Assembly: GCA_041648735.1 (NCBI GenBank)
Contig: JBAZOO010000007.1
Location: forward strand, 51,786 to 115,785
Source: JBAZOO01 sp041648735
GTDB lineage: Bacteria > Verrucomicrobiota > Lentisphaeria > Oligosphaerales > CAITYL01
Length of the DNA stretch: 64,000 nt
Direction: 5' to 3'
This document shows positions 50,714 through 61,242 of this stretch, in pieces. The notes under the pieces are model-generated. The model saw only the letters and a list, made by a program, of their open reading frames with translations. It made no database searches and was not told the DNA's origin. The translations under genes were made by a program, and so were the position numbers. The first letter of the stretch is position 1, and every line of letters starts with the position of its first letter.

Positions 50714-53587
50714 TCACTGCACCTTCCATCGTAAGGTGAACAGGGTCTGAACATCGCTGGTATGCTTCAACTGCTTTTCGATCTTGCCGATCAGTTCTTC
50801 CCGCTGCTGATCGATGGCGTCCTGGGCGTCGAAAAGCTCACGGCGTTTCACGTTGCGGCGGCGTTCGAGTTCGCGCAGTTGTTTCTGGTGGACCAGCTTG
50901 TCCTGCAATGACTGGGCAAGCGCGGCGGAACGGCGAAGCTCACGAATCTGCTTGTCGAGTTCCTTGATCTCGTGTTCGCGCGACAGCTTGAGGTCCTCGC
51001 TCCAACGGTCGAGCTTGAGGACCTCCTCGTCGAAGAACCGGGCGTTGCGGGTGGCGATCTCGCCCAGGCGGGCCGCGGCCTCGGCCTTCCGCTGCTCCGC
51101 CAGGTCGGGCACGTCCGCGAGCTCAGGGCCGAGCGTGGCCGGGAGGGAGAGGAGCTTGCGGCAGATCTCCTCGTCAAGAATTTGCCTGTGGTCGGTTCTG
51201 GCGGCGAAGACGAGGAACTCGTCCACTTCGACAGCGGACACGGTGAGCTTGGACACTTCCAGCCAGCCGGATTGCCCCACCAGCGGCTCGACGACGCTGA
51301 TCTTCGAGGGGTGGTTCGTGTAGTCGAACGCGATCTCGGCAACGGGCAGTTTGCGGGCGATGGCCCGCTCGATGAGCCGCACGGCCAGCGGGTGGTCCGG
51401 GCGGTAGAAATGCTCGTCGGCAGTCTCGGCGGCCTTCCAGCCGAGGTTGTACCAGCCCCCCCGGAAGTTTTCCCCGGAAGTACCGGCCTCGGTGCCGGTG
51501 TAGAGGAAGCGTGGCAGTTGCGGGTCGAACTGGGCCTGGCCGTCAAGCTCGACCCGCGTCAGGTCGAGCAGCCACCGTTCCCGCTGGGACAGGCATTCAA
51601 GGGTCTTCTCGCGGCTGACCTTGAGGCGCGAACGCACGTCCTCATCGAAGTTCTCCATCAGCGCCTGACGGGTCGCGGCCAGGCGAGCCTGAATCTTGGC
51701 GTCGAGATCGGCTTGGAGAGCGTCGAACGCCGCCTGGATTTCCGCGTTGGTGCGGCAGGTCTGGTAGACCTCGGCGATCCGGCGCTCGATGTCCACGCCG
51801 GATTCCAGCGCCCCCAGCACCTCGTCCGAGGCGCCAAAGACGCCGTCAAAGAGGCGGAACTTCTCGCTGAGCAGCTCGTAGACGCGCTTGTCGGCCTCGT
51901 TGCGGCGGTTGAGGAAATTGACGACGACCACGTCGTGCTTCTGGCCGTAGCGATGGCAACGGCCAATGCGTTGTTCGATGCGTTGCGGGTTCCAGGGAAG
52001 GTCGAAGTTGACGACCAGCGAGCAGAACTGGAGGTTGACGCCCTCGGCGGCGGCTTCCGTGGCGACGAGGATCGTGGCCTCGTCCCGGAAATGCTCGACG
52101 ATGGCTGCCTTCATGTCGATGGCGCGGGAACCGGAAACCCGGTCAGTAGCTTGGTGCTTGGCCAACCAGCGCTCGTAGATCGCGGCGTGGTGGGGCTGGT
52201 TGTTCGTGCCGTTGACCGTGGCGACCTGGCCGTCGTAGCCGTTGGCGGCCAGCAGGTCGAAGAGGTATGTCTGGGTCTCGCGGGACTCGGTGAAGATGAC
52301 CGCCTTGCGGGCCGCGCCAAGCGCTTCAGCCTTGGCAAAGGCGATTCGGAGTGCTGGCAGCAACGTGTCGCCCTTGGCGTTGTGTCCAATGCGCGCGGCC
52401 AACTCGGCGTAGCGGCGCAGGTCTTGCAGTTCGCCCTTCAGCTTCTCCGGGTCAATCTTCTCGTCGGCGTCTTCCTCGGCGTCCTCGCCATACTCGTCCG
52501 CCAGTTCAGCGATGCCCTCCAGGTCTTCATCATCAAGCAGGTCAAGCTGGTCGCGAAGGTTCTCCAGGCGATCCGCGAGGCGGCGGAGCGTCCGGGCAAT
52601 GGCGAAGGTGGACGAGGCCAGCAGTTTCCGCAACACCATCGTGATGAGTTGCCGTTGGCTGGCGGGGAGGGCGTAGAGGACCTCCCGCCGCAGGTAGGTG
52701 GTGATCTCGTCGTAGAGGGCCTGCTCCTGGTCGGTGGGCAGGAACTCCTGGGTGATCGGAACACGGTTGGTGAACGGGATGTACTCGGTCACCTGCTTGC
52801 GCAATGCGCGGGTGCAGACCGGCGCGATCCGCTGTTTCAGTTGCACGTTACGGGTGAGTTCGTCCGTGCTGTTGATGAACTGCTCTCGGAACGAGGCGCG
52901 GTCGCCGAACACATGAGCATCGATCACGCTGACCAAGCTGAATAGTTCCAGCAGCGAGTTCTGCAGTGGCGTGGCGGTGAGCAGGAGCTTGGGGGCCTTG
53001 CCGACCGCCTCGGTGATGCGGTGGGCCATCGTCTTCCGCGCGGCCGGGTTGTTCTGGCGGCGCGTGCGCGAGCGGTGGACGTTCCGCAGGCGGTGGGCCT
53101 CATCGATCACCACCATGTCCCACGGCACCTGCGCAACGGCGGCGGCCTTGGCGGCGGCGAAGTTGTACGAACAGATGACGGCCTTGTCCTTCTGGTCGAA
53201 CGGGTTGCCGCCCCCGTTCTTCCGCAGGCGCCCGACCACCTGGGAATCCAAGACCTCGGATGGGATGAAGAACTTTTCGCTCAGTTCCTGCTGCCACTGC
53301 TTGCGGAGCATGGCGGGCACGACAATGAGGATGCGCCGGCGGCGTTCGGCCCACTTCTGGGAAAGGACGATGCCCGCCTCGACGGTCTTGCCCAAGCCAA
53401 CCTCGTCGGCCAGGATCGCCCCGTTGGTGAAGGGCGAGCGAAGGGCGAAGAGTGCGGCATCGATCTGATGGGGGTTGAGGTCAACCCGTGCGTTGGCGAT
53501 GGACCGCGACAGCGCAGCAATGTCGCCCCCAGACCCGCGAAGGGTCAAGGCGTGTGCCCAGTACTGGCTGTGGTAGGTCGTGTTCAT
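50714..53587 (-). CDS. SNF2-like DEAD/DEAH helicase of the defence operon
   Basis: A 957-residue protein. Walker A ILADEVGLGKTVEAGIVL at about 58-75, DEAH motif VVIDEAHRLRN near 155, helicase-C motifs ATEAAAEGVNLQFCSL and RIEQRIGRCHRYGQ near 540-575, and a long C-terminal helical part with coiled-coil character (LDKQIRELRRSAAL, LRELERRRNVKRRE). The overall build is that of RapA/HepA-type or DISARM DrmD-type motors. ATG 53587 overlaps the stop of the intact-frame HTH gene (ATGA), and 13 bp separate it from the next gene. It is the first large gene of the six-gene operon. Confidence 0.88.
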   Translation of the reverse strand: MNTTYHSQYWAHALTLRGSGGDIAALSRSIANARVDLNPHQIDAALFALRSPFTNGAILADEVGLGKTVEAGIVLSQKWAERRRRILIVVPAMLRKQWQQELSEKFFIPSEVLDSQVVGRLRKNGGGNPFDQKDKAVICSYNFAAAKAAAVAQVPWDMVVIDEAHRLRNVHRSRTRRQNNPAARKTMAHRITEAVGKAPKLLLTATPLQNSLLELFSLVSVIDAHVFGDRASFREQFINSTDELTRNVQLKQRIAPVCTRALRKQVTEYIPFTNRVPITQEFLPTDQEQALYDEITTYLRREVLYALPASQRQLITMVLRKLLASSTFAIARTLRRLADRLENLRDQLDLLDDEDLEGIAELADEYGEDAEEDADEKIDPEKLKGELQDLRRYAELAARIGHNAKGDTLLPALRIAFAKAEALGAARKAVIFTESRETQTYLFDLLAANGYDGQVATVNGTNNQPHHAAIYERWLAKHQATDRVSGSRAIDMKAAIVEHFRDEATILVATEAAAEGVNLQFCSLVVNFDLPWNPQRIEQRIGRCHRYGQKHDVVVVNFLNRRNEADKRVYELLSEKFRLFDGVFGASDEVLGALESGVDIERRIAEVYQTCRTNAEIQAAFDALQADLDAKIQARLAATRQALMENFDEDVRSRLKVSREKTLECLSQRERWLLDLTRVELDGQAQFDPQLPRFLYTGTEAGTSGENFRGGWYNLGWKAAETADEHFYRPDHPLAVRLIERAIARKLPVAEIAFDYTNHPSKISVVEPLVGQSGWLEVSKLTVSAVEVDEFLVFAARTDHRQILDEEICRKLLSLPATLGPELADVPDLAEQRKAEAAARLGEIATRNARFFDEEVLKLDRWSEDLKLSREHEIKELDKQIRELRRSAALAQSLQDKLVHQKQLRELERRRNVKRRELFDAQDAIDQQREELIGKIEKQLKHTSDVQTLFTLRWKVQ

Positions 53588-53788
53588 TCGCCCGTGGCTC
53601 CCCGACCCGGTTCGAGGCCGTGCTTCATCCACTCGGCGATGGCGTCCTTGTGAACCCCGCCAGCGCTTGCCGATCTTTGTGCCGGGGAGTTTGCTCTCAA
53701 CGGCGAGCTTGGAGAGCGTGGACTTGGAGAGCTTCAGGTACTCCGCCAGCTCATCCATCGTCATGACCCCATCGCGTTTGGCCGCCAT
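53584..53788 (-). pseudogene. excisionase-type HTH gene with a +1 frameshift
   Basis: Starting at ATG 53788, a helix-turn-helix of the excisionase/MerR-like kind is read (MTMDELAEYLKLSKSTLSKL, KLPGTKIGKRWR). In the current frame it then runs into the helicase sequence. Removing one base from the four-C run at 53655-53658 restores the family ending VHKDAIAEWMKHGLEPGRGA and a stop whose TGA overlaps the helicase ATG. So this is a 67-68-residue gene with a single-base insertion, or an assembly error. It could be the operon's regulator. Confidence 0.75.
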
Positions 53789-54120
53789 GGGCTGCGCCAA
53801 GCACCCGTTCCATCTGGTCGCGGATCGTCAGCTTATCACGGCGACTATTATCCGAGGCTCTGGCAAAAGCTTCGGCAGTGCGGCACCATGCCGACTCCAA
53901 ACGGACTGCGCCCAATATACCCCGCCAGTTGCGTTCAGGCAAATCGCTCCACCTCCCCTATTTTTTTTATAATTAGTTGCGCCGCAATTTCTAATAATTA
54001 TCATGCGGTCGCTGTTGATGGCCAATCGTTGCCGCTGACCCACAACGCCGGAGGCGATCACGATGGACGGACTGGCAACCCGCGGAAATCTCTGGCAAAG
54101 TGCGCGGGGCGGGCTTTTCC
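53789..54120. promoter_or_regulatory. probable promoter region of the defence operon
   Basis: 332 bp between the HTH gene and the right ISL3 copy. It contains an A/T-rich zone (53960-54003, with eight T and TATAATTAG) and an inverted repeat TTGCGCCGCAA at 53977-53987 that could be an operator. Base composition is unlike that of the host. No gene is supported. Confidence 0.4.
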
Positions 54121-54532
54121 GGCGCTTCCGGGGTTTGGGTGGGTTGAAATCATGGGGTTGATGGATATCGGTCGAGGCCACCGCAATGGAAAAGGTTGGT
54201 GATTTTCGCCTGTGATGGCGTTGGCAATGCCCCGCCAGTGGTTCTTGAGGGTGTGCGCGGCCCTGCGCATCGGCGCCAGCCGTGAATGGGTGGCCCACCA
54301 GTGCCATTTCTTGAAGAAGGCGGGACAAGCTCGTCGGAGCCGGGCCGCCGCCTGTGGGTAACTTCCCCCGCCCCGGCCGCGAAAAACCGGGCTAATATCA
54401 GCTTGGGGACAAGCATGTTGCAAACGCCCGTGCGGGAAAACCGCGGACATTACCTTGGGAAAACTGCCCCGGATCGGCGACGTCACGCCCAGATTCGTGC
54501 TCACGCCGACCCACCCAAACCCCGGAAGAACC
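54121..54532 (-). mobile_element. ISL3-derived 412-bp element, right copy
   Basis: Same length and orientation as 44261-44672, with inverted repeats at 54121-54145 and about 54508-54532. The transposase remnant (KKWHWWATHSRLAPMRRAAH and LFHCGGLDRYP) is present but broken by two compensating one-base differences relative to the other copy. It shares the same internal deletion junction, so the two copies descend from one deleted ancestor. Confidence 0.85.
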
Positions 54533-54540
54533 AAAAAAGT
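54533..54540. repeat. 8-bp target duplication, right
   Basis: AAAAAAGT directly outside the right end of the composite element, matching 44253-44260. Confidence 0.85.
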
Positions 54541-54608
54541 GGGGGGGGATTGGGGAGAGGGGAAAGCGCCCCGAACGCCGAACCGGCCGGGGACGGGGCT
54601 CACCGGGG

Positions 54609-54953
54609 TCACGCTTCCGCGATGGGCGCCTTGGCGCCGTCGGGGCGGACACGGACGTAGACGAGGCTGGCGGTGGCGATGGTCCGGCCGTCAACGCTGC
54701 CGGTGACCTGGACCTGGAGCGAGCTGGTGCCGGTCTTCGCCAGGCTGGCGGTGAACTCCACCAGGTCGCCCAGCCGGGCCGGGGCGATGAATTCCACGGT
54801 GCAGGCGCGGGTGACGAAGTTCAGCCGCGGGTGCAGCCGCCGCACCAGGCAGTAGCCGACCTCGTCGATCTGGGCCATGAGGCAGCCGCCGAAGAGGCTG
54901 CCGCTGGCGTTGAGGTGGGCGCTGCGGACGAGGAAGAGGTTGCAGATGCTCAT
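54609..54953 (-). CDS. acyl-CoA thioesterase, hotdog fold
   Basis: A 114-residue single hotdog domain. The family pattern is visible: LNASGSLFGGCLMAQIDEVG (active-site Asp region), FVTRACTVEFIAPARLGDLV and the central strands. Similar to the YciA/BFIT-type enzymes that hydrolyse acyl-CoA; the chain length acted on is unknown. ATG 54953 is chosen at the start of the fold (SICNLFLVRSAHLN); a longer frame to 54995 adds a Pro-rich extension. Confidence 0.85.
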   Translation of the reverse strand: MSICNLFLVRSAHLNASGSLFGGCLMAQIDEVGYCLVRRLHPRLNFVTRACTVEFIAPARLGDLVEFTASLAKTGTSSLQVQVTGSVDGRTIATASLVYVRVRPDGAKAPIAEA

Positions 54954-55052
54954 GGTCGGCGGCTCCAGGCGGGCTGGCGGCGGGGCGGCCGACAACGTAA
55001 TCCGGCAAGCGCGGAAACGAAAGCGGGCGCGTGCAGGGGGAAGGGGGCGGGC

Positions 55053-55058
55053 TACATT
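55053..55058 (+). promoter_or_regulatory. putative -10 (TACATT) for asnS
   Basis: GCTACATTACC, 72 bp upstream of the asnS start. The same form as before argB. Confidence 0.35.
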
Positions 55059-55129
55059 ACCGCTTCCTGTTTTCCCGTCAAAGTCGCCCCGCGGCGGAAG
55101 CCGGCCGGGGTTGCAACGAGGGTTGGACG

Positions 55130-56533
<1,404 letters not shown>

Positions 56534-56867
56534 GCCGCCCGCGGCCCGGCTCCGCCGGCGCCGCCGCGGCGCGGGAGTGGCGAATTTAAGCAAAACCTTA
56601 AACCGACCTGCCCGCACAGCACGACGGCGTTGCGCGACAAAAGGAACAATGCGACGAGCGTTTTTCCCTCTGCGGCCGAAAGGCGGTGAGCACTCGGGCT
56701 TCGTGGCGTCGTGCCGTTGTGGTGAAGGCGTTTTTCCCCACGTCCGGGCCCCGGAAAACGCAACATGGGGTGAAGTGCGTCCTTGCCGCCGAAATTCGCG
56801 TGCGAGCGTGATGGGTCGCGCCGCCGGGGGGCAGGGCGGGCGGGGTGCGGAGTCCGCAAACTGGCCC
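56534..56867. other. intergenic region asnS / M48 peptidase
   Basis: A 334-bp gap between convergent genes. It contains one GCGGAGTCCGC 11-mer at 56847-56857 and short homopolymers. No stem-loop with a T-run, and no gene, is supported. Confidence 0.4.
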
Positions 56868-58154
56868 CTATGCCGGCGTCGGCGGCGGGGGGCGTTGGGC
56901 GGCGGTGGTGGCGGCTTCGGCGGCGGCGCGGGCGATGGCGGCGAGGCGTGCGGGCAGGGGGGGGTGCGAGTCGTGCCAGAGGCTGTGGAGCGGGTGGGGG
57001 CGCAAGGGCGCCAGGTTGCTTTCGAAGAGGCGGAGGAGCGCCGCGCGCAGCGGCGCGGCGCCGCCGGTGGCGCGGACGGCGTAGGCGTCGGCGGCGTATT
57101 CGCAGCGGCGGAGCAGGTGGTTGCGCAGGGGGGCGAGCGCGGCAAGGACGGGGCTGGCGAGGATGCCGAGGGCGGCCAGGGCGGCGCCGGGCTGGCCGGC
57201 GGGCAGCCGCAGGGTGGCGGCGAACGCCGGCCAGGCGAGCAGGCGGCAGGCCAGGAAGGCGCCCGCCGTGAGGGCCAGGGCGGCGAGGGTGCCCAGCAGC
57301 AGGAGGTGGCGGCGCTTGCAGTGGCCGATCTCATGGGCGACCACCGCGGCGAGTTCGGGGGGGGTGAGCTGGTTGGCCAAGGTGTCGTAGAGCACGAGCC
57401 GCCGGTGCCGGCCGAAGCCGGCGAAGTAGGCGTTGGCGTGGCCGGAGCGGCGTGAGCCGTCCATGATGACGATCTGTTCGAGGGGGAAGCCGCGGCGGCG
57501 GGCGAGCGCTTCCAGTCCGTCGCGGAGTTCACCGGCGGGCAGCGGTTCGAAGCGGTTGAAGAGCGGCGCGATCAGGCGGGGGAAGAGGAAGAGCAGGAGG
57601 GTTTCGAGGGTGATGAGGAAGGCGCTGGCCGCCAGCCACCAGTGGTTTGGGCAGTGGACGGCGAGGGCGAGCACGGCGGCGAGGGCCGGCAGGCCGATGG
57701 CGGCCTGGAGGAGCAGCCCCTTGAGCTGGTCCGTCCAGAAGACCCGGGGGGTGGCGCGGTTGAAGCCGAAGCGGGCTTCGAGGCGGAAGGTTTCGTGCCA
57801 TTCCAGCGGCAGTTGCAGCAGGCTGCCGGCCAGGGCCATGACGATGGCGAGGAGCAGTCCGGCGCTGACCGGGCCGGGGGTGGCGGCGGCGCTCCAGGCA
57901 GCCAGGGGCGGCAGGAGGAGCAGGAGCCAGGCCAGGCGTTCCAGCAGCTCCAGGCTGGCGGCGGCGTGGCCGAGCCGGATCCGGGCGCGGAGGTAGTCGA
58001 GCGCCCGGGGGTGGTGGTTCGCCGGCAGGCGTGCGGCCAGCTCGGCGGGCAGCTCGGCGCCGTGGCGGGCGACATGGCGGAGGTTGAGCCGTTCGAGGAG
58101 CCGTTCCCAGGCGAAGGCGAGGATGAGGGGGGCGCAGAGGCCGGCGGTGATCAT
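56868..58154 (-). CDS. M48-family (Ste24-like) membrane metallopeptidase
   Basis: A protein of about 428 residues from ATG 58154 (438 from GTG 58184). The N-terminal half has about five hydrophobic segments typical of the CAAX-protease-like Ste24 family. The zinc motif HEIGH sits in LAAVVAHEIGHCKRRHLLLL, with a downstream Glu in CEYAADAYAV as third ligand. Bacterial members degrade or process membrane proteins. The Pro-rich C-terminal tail is short. Confidence 0.88.
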   Translation of the reverse strand: MITAGLCAPLILAFAWERLLERLNLRHVARHGAELPAELAARLPANHHPRALDYLRARIRLGHAAASLELLERLAWLLLLLPPLAAWSAAATPGPVSAGLLLAIVMALAGSLLQLPLEWHETFRLEARFGFNRATPRVFWTDQLKGLLLQAAIGLPALAAVLALAVHCPNHWWLAASAFLITLETLLLFLFPRLIAPLFNRFEPLPAGELRDGLEALARRRGFPLEQIVIMDGSRRSGHANAYFAGFGRHRRLVLYDTLANQLTPPELAAVVAHEIGHCKRRHLLLLGTLAALALTAGAFLACRLLAWPAFAATLRLPAGQPGAALAALGILASPVLAALAPLRNHLLRRCEYAADAYAVRATGGAAPLRAALLRLFESNLAPLRPHPLHSLWHDSHPPLPARLAAIARAAAEAATTAAQRPPPPTPA

Positions 58155-58292
58155 GGGCGGGGGGATTTCCGGCGCGGCGTTCACCTGAATGATTCACCAG
58201 AGAGGGACATGCAAGGTCGCAGAGGACACGGAGGAAACCGGGGCGCTCGTGGTGAATCCGCACTTTTAAGCATTACAGAGCAGTGGTGGGGA

Positions 58293-60221
58293 TTATTGTT
58301 TGCAGGCTTCGCCGCGCCAGGCCTCCAGCTCCGCCCAGCGGGCGTAGAGGCGTTCGGCCGCGGCCCGGGCGGCGGCGAGCTGGTCGGTGAGTTCCCGGGC
58401 CTGGGCGCCGTGGCGGGCGAAGAAGTCGGGGGCGGCGAAGAGCGCCTCCAGGCGCGCCACCTCCGCCTCGGCGGCCTCGATGGCGGCTTCCATCCCTTCC
58501 AGCTCCTTCAGCTCCTTCCATTTCAGGGCGCGCTTCGGCGGCGGCGGCGCACTGGCGCTGGCGGCGGCGGTTGGCGGTGCCTCCTCCGCGGCCCGGCCTG
58601 GCGGCGCTTCGCTGGCGCTGGCGGCGGCGGCGCGGCGGCGGGCCTCGCGCTTTTCGCGGTAGTAGTCGTAGTCGCCGGGCTGGTAGAAGGTCTGGCCGTC
58701 CGCCTCGATGGCCAGGATGCCGGTGCAGATGCGGTTGAGGAACCAGCGGTCATGGCTGACAATGAGGACGCAGCCGGGGAACTCGGCGAGGGCTTCCTCG
58801 AGGATGCGCAGGGTGGCGAGGTCGAGGTCGTTGGTGGGTTCGTCGAGGACGAGGAAGTTGCCGCCGTTCTTGAGGATCTTGGCCATGAGCAGGCGGCTGC
58901 GTTCGCCGCCGGAGAGCTTGCCGACGGCGGTGTTGATGCGGTCGTCGGCGAAGAGGAAGCGGCGGAGGTAGCTCCAGACGCTGACGCTGGTGTTGCCGAG
59001 GCGGAGGCTTTCCTGGCCGTCGCCGACTTCCTGGAGGACGGTCTTGGCGTCGTCGAGCTGGAGGCGGTGCTGGTCAATGACGTTGAAGCGGACTTTGGGG
59101 TCGGTGAAGACGCTGCCGGCGGCGGGCGCGAGTTCGCCGAGGATGGTGCGGAGGAGGGTGGTCTTGCCGGTGCCGTTGCGGCCGACGACGCCGATCTTGG
59201 CGCCGGCGGGGATTTCGAGGGCGAGGTTGCGCAGGAGGGTGCGGCCGCCGCGTTCGAGGGTGAGGTTGTGGAGTTCGACGACGCGGTTGCCGAGGGGTGG
59301 TGGCGGGGGGAGGATCATCTCCACGTCCCGCTCCTGGTCGGGCGCTTTTTGCGCGGCGGCGGCATTGAAGCGGGCGATGCGGCTCTGGGACTTGGTGGTG
59401 CGGGCCTTGGGGCCGCGGCGGATCCAGTCCAGTTCGCGGCGGAGGAAGGCCTGGCGCTTGGCGTCGGCCGCCCCGGCCTCGGCTTCGCGGCGGGCCTTGG
59501 CTTCGAGGAACGAGAGGTAGTTGCCCTCGTGGCTGAAGAGGGTGCCGTTGGCGAGTTCGATGGTGCGGGTGACGACGCGGTCGAGGAAGTAGCGGTCGTG
59601 GGTGACCATGAGGCAGGCGCCGCCGGCGCGGCGCAGCCAGAGTTCGAGCCATTCGATTGATTCGGTGTCGAGGTGGTTGGTGGGTTCGTCGAGGATGAGC
59701 AGGTCGGGGCGGCCGATGAGGGCGCGGCAGAGGGCGACGCGGCGGCGTTCGCCGCCGGAGAGGGTGTGGGCGGGGCGGTCGAGGGGCGGCGCTTCCAGGT
59801 GGCTGGCGACCTCCGCCAGGCGCGATTCCAGGTTCCAGCCATCCAGGAGCAGGAGCTGGTGCTCGATCTCGTGGGCTTCGGTGGTGTCGTGGGGGAGGGC
59901 CTCGTAGCGGGCCAGGAGGGCGAGGACGTCGCGGGCGCCGTCGAGGATGTTGTTGCGCACGGTGGCTTCGGGGCGGAGGCCGGATTCCTGGGGGAGCCAG
60001 CCGAGGCGGAGGCCGCGCCGGGGCAGGACTTCGCCGCTGTCGGGCGGTTCGGCGGCGGCGAGGATTTTGAGCAGGGTGGTCTTGCCGGCGCCGTTGCGGC
60101 CGATCAGCCCGAGGCGGTCGCCGTCATGGATGGTCAGGGAGACGCCATCGAGGATGACCTGGGCGTTGATGCGGAAGCGCAGGTCGCGGGCGGTGAGGAG
60201 GACGGGGGTGGGCGGGGGCAT
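58293..60221 (-). CDS. ABC-F family ATPase, Uup-like
   Basis: A 642-residue protein with two ABC domains and no membrane segment. Domain 1 has Walker A GLIGRNGAGKTTLLKI and signature LSGGERRRVALCR; domain 2 has GVVGRNGTGKTTLLRT and LSGGERSRLLMAK, with LVLDEPTNDLDLATL and LILDEPTNHLDTES. The C-terminal coiled-coil tail (LEGMEAAIEAAEAEVARLEA) is typical of Uup, which acts on ribosomes or DNA recombination intermediates. It is 40 bp downstream of pyrD, apparently in one transcript with murA, rimO and pyrD. Confidence 0.93.
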   Translation of the reverse strand: MPPPTPVLLTARDLRFRINAQVILDGVSLTIHDGDRLGLIGRNGAGKTTLLKILAAAEPPDSGEVLPRRGLRLGWLPQESGLRPEATVRNNILDGARDVLALLARYEALPHDTTEAHEIEHQLLLLDGWNLESRLAEVASHLEAPPLDRPAHTLSGGERRRVALCRALIGRPDLLILDEPTNHLDTESIEWLELWLRRAGGACLMVTHDRYFLDRVVTRTIELANGTLFSHEGNYLSFLEAKARREAEAGAADAKRQAFLRRELDWIRRGPKARTTKSQSRIARFNAAAAQKAPDQERDVEMILPPPPPLGNRVVELHNLTLERGGRTLLRNLALEIPAGAKIGVVGRNGTGKTTLLRTILGELAPAAGSVFTDPKVRFNVIDQHRLQLDDAKTVLQEVGDGQESLRLGNTSVSVWSYLRRFLFADDRINTAVGKLSGGERSRLLMAKILKNGGNFLVLDEPTNDLDLATLRILEEALAEFPGCVLIVSHDRWFLNRICTGILAIEADGQTFYQPGDYDYYREKREARRRAAAASASEAPPGRAAEEAPPTAAASASAPPPPKRALKWKELKELEGMEAAIEAAEAEVARLEALFAAPDFFARHGAQARELTDQLAAARAAAERLYARWAELEAWRGEACKQ

Positions 60222-60261
60222 GGCGGGTTTCGGTGGGTGGTCGGTCGGTCGGTCGGTCGGG

Positions 60262-61191
60262 TCAGGCGCGGCGGATTTGCACTTTGCCGACCAGGTCGGC
60301 GACGCGGGGGATCCCCTTGCGGTCGAGGTAGGCGTTGAGGCCGTCGGCGATTTCCAGGGGGGCGCGGGGGTTGGCGAAGATGGCGGTGCCGACGCCGACG
60401 GCGCTGGCGCCGGCCAAAAGGAACTCGATGGCGTCCTCGGCGCAGGCGATGCCGCCCATGCCGATGATCGGGACCTTGACCGCCTGGGCGGCCTCCCAGA
60501 CCATGCGCACGGCGATCGGCTTGATGGCCGGGCCGCTGAGGCCGCCGGTGACGTTGGCGAGCTTCGGCTTCCAGCTCTCGATGTCGATGGCCATGGCGGG
60601 GATGGTGTTGATCAGGGAGATCATGTCGCTGCCCGCCTCGACCACAATCCGGGCGAAGTCGCCGATGCGGGAGACGTTCGGGCTGAGCTTGGTGATCAGC
60701 GGCAGGGCGGTGGCCTGGCGGACGGCGGCGACGACCGCCGCGGCCATTGCCGGGTCGGTGCCGAAGGCGATGCCGCCATGCTTGATGTTGGGGCAGGAGA
60801 TGTTGATCTCGAGGGCGGCGATGCCTTCGCGTTCGGCGTCCAGCCGGCGGGCGACTTCGGCGTAGTCGGCGATGGAGCGGCCCCAGATGTTGACGAAGAC
60901 CGGCACGGGGAGGGTGCGCAGGAAGGGGAGGTAGTCCGGGTGGTGGATGAACTTGTCGATGCCGGGGTTTTGCAGGCCGATGGCATTGAGCATGCCGCCG
61001 CGGACCTCGACGGTGCGCGGGGTGGGGTTGCCGTGGGAGGGGAAGGGTGAGACGCCCTTGACGGTGATGGCGCCGAGCCGCTCCATCGGCAGCAGGTCCA
61101 GGTAGTCCTTGCCATAGCCGAAGGTGCCGGAGGCGGTCACCACCGGGTTGCGCAGCCTGATCCCGCCCAAGTCCACCGCCAAATCCGCCAT
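60262..61191 (-). CDS. pyrD: dihydroorotate dehydrogenase, class 1B type
   Basis: A 309-residue FMN enzyme of pyrimidine synthesis. Motifs: VVTASGTFGYGKDYLDL, the catalytic-Cys segment ALEINISCPNIKHGG, and C-terminal FMN-binding VPIIGMGGIACAEDAIEFLL. Cys rather than Ser as active-site base puts it in class 1. The usual class 1B partner PyrK is not adjacent, so the electron acceptor is uncertain. A leftward TATAGT lies 52 bp upstream. Confidence 0.93.
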   Translation of the reverse strand: MADLAVDLGGIRLRNPVVTASGTFGYGKDYLDLLPMERLGAITVKGVSPFPSHGNPTPRTVEVRGGMLNAIGLQNPGIDKFIHHPDYLPFLRTLPVPVFVNIWGRSIADYAEVARRLDAEREGIAALEINISCPNIKHGGIAFGTDPAMAAAVVAAVRQATALPLITKLSPNVSRIGDFARIVVEAGSDMISLINTIPAMAIDIESWKPKLANVTGGLSGPAIKPIAVRMVWEAAQAVKVPIIGMGGIACAEDAIEFLLAGASAVGVGTAIFANPRAPLEIADGLNAYLDRKGIPRVADLVGKVQIRRA

Positions 61192-61242
61192 GTCCGCACT
61201 CCGATTGTTGCCTGCCGCCGCCCGTGGCAGTCGGGGGGATGT

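Larger units (their letters stand above)
44261..54532. mobile_element. composite transposon with ISL3-type ends carrying a restriction/defence operon
   Basis: 10,272 bp bounded by two 412-bp ISL3-derived copies in direct orientation. The outermost ends carry matching inverted repeats (GGCGCTTCCGG on the left, GGTTCTTCCGG read inward from the right). The unit is flanked by an 8-bp direct repeat AAAAAAGT (44253-44260 and 54533-54540). Eight bp is the usual duplication for ISL3-family transposition. The inner flanks of the two copies do not match each other, which also fits movement as one unit. Neither copy can make transposase, so a helper element elsewhere is needed. Six leftward defence-type genes form the cargo. 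Confidence 0.85.
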
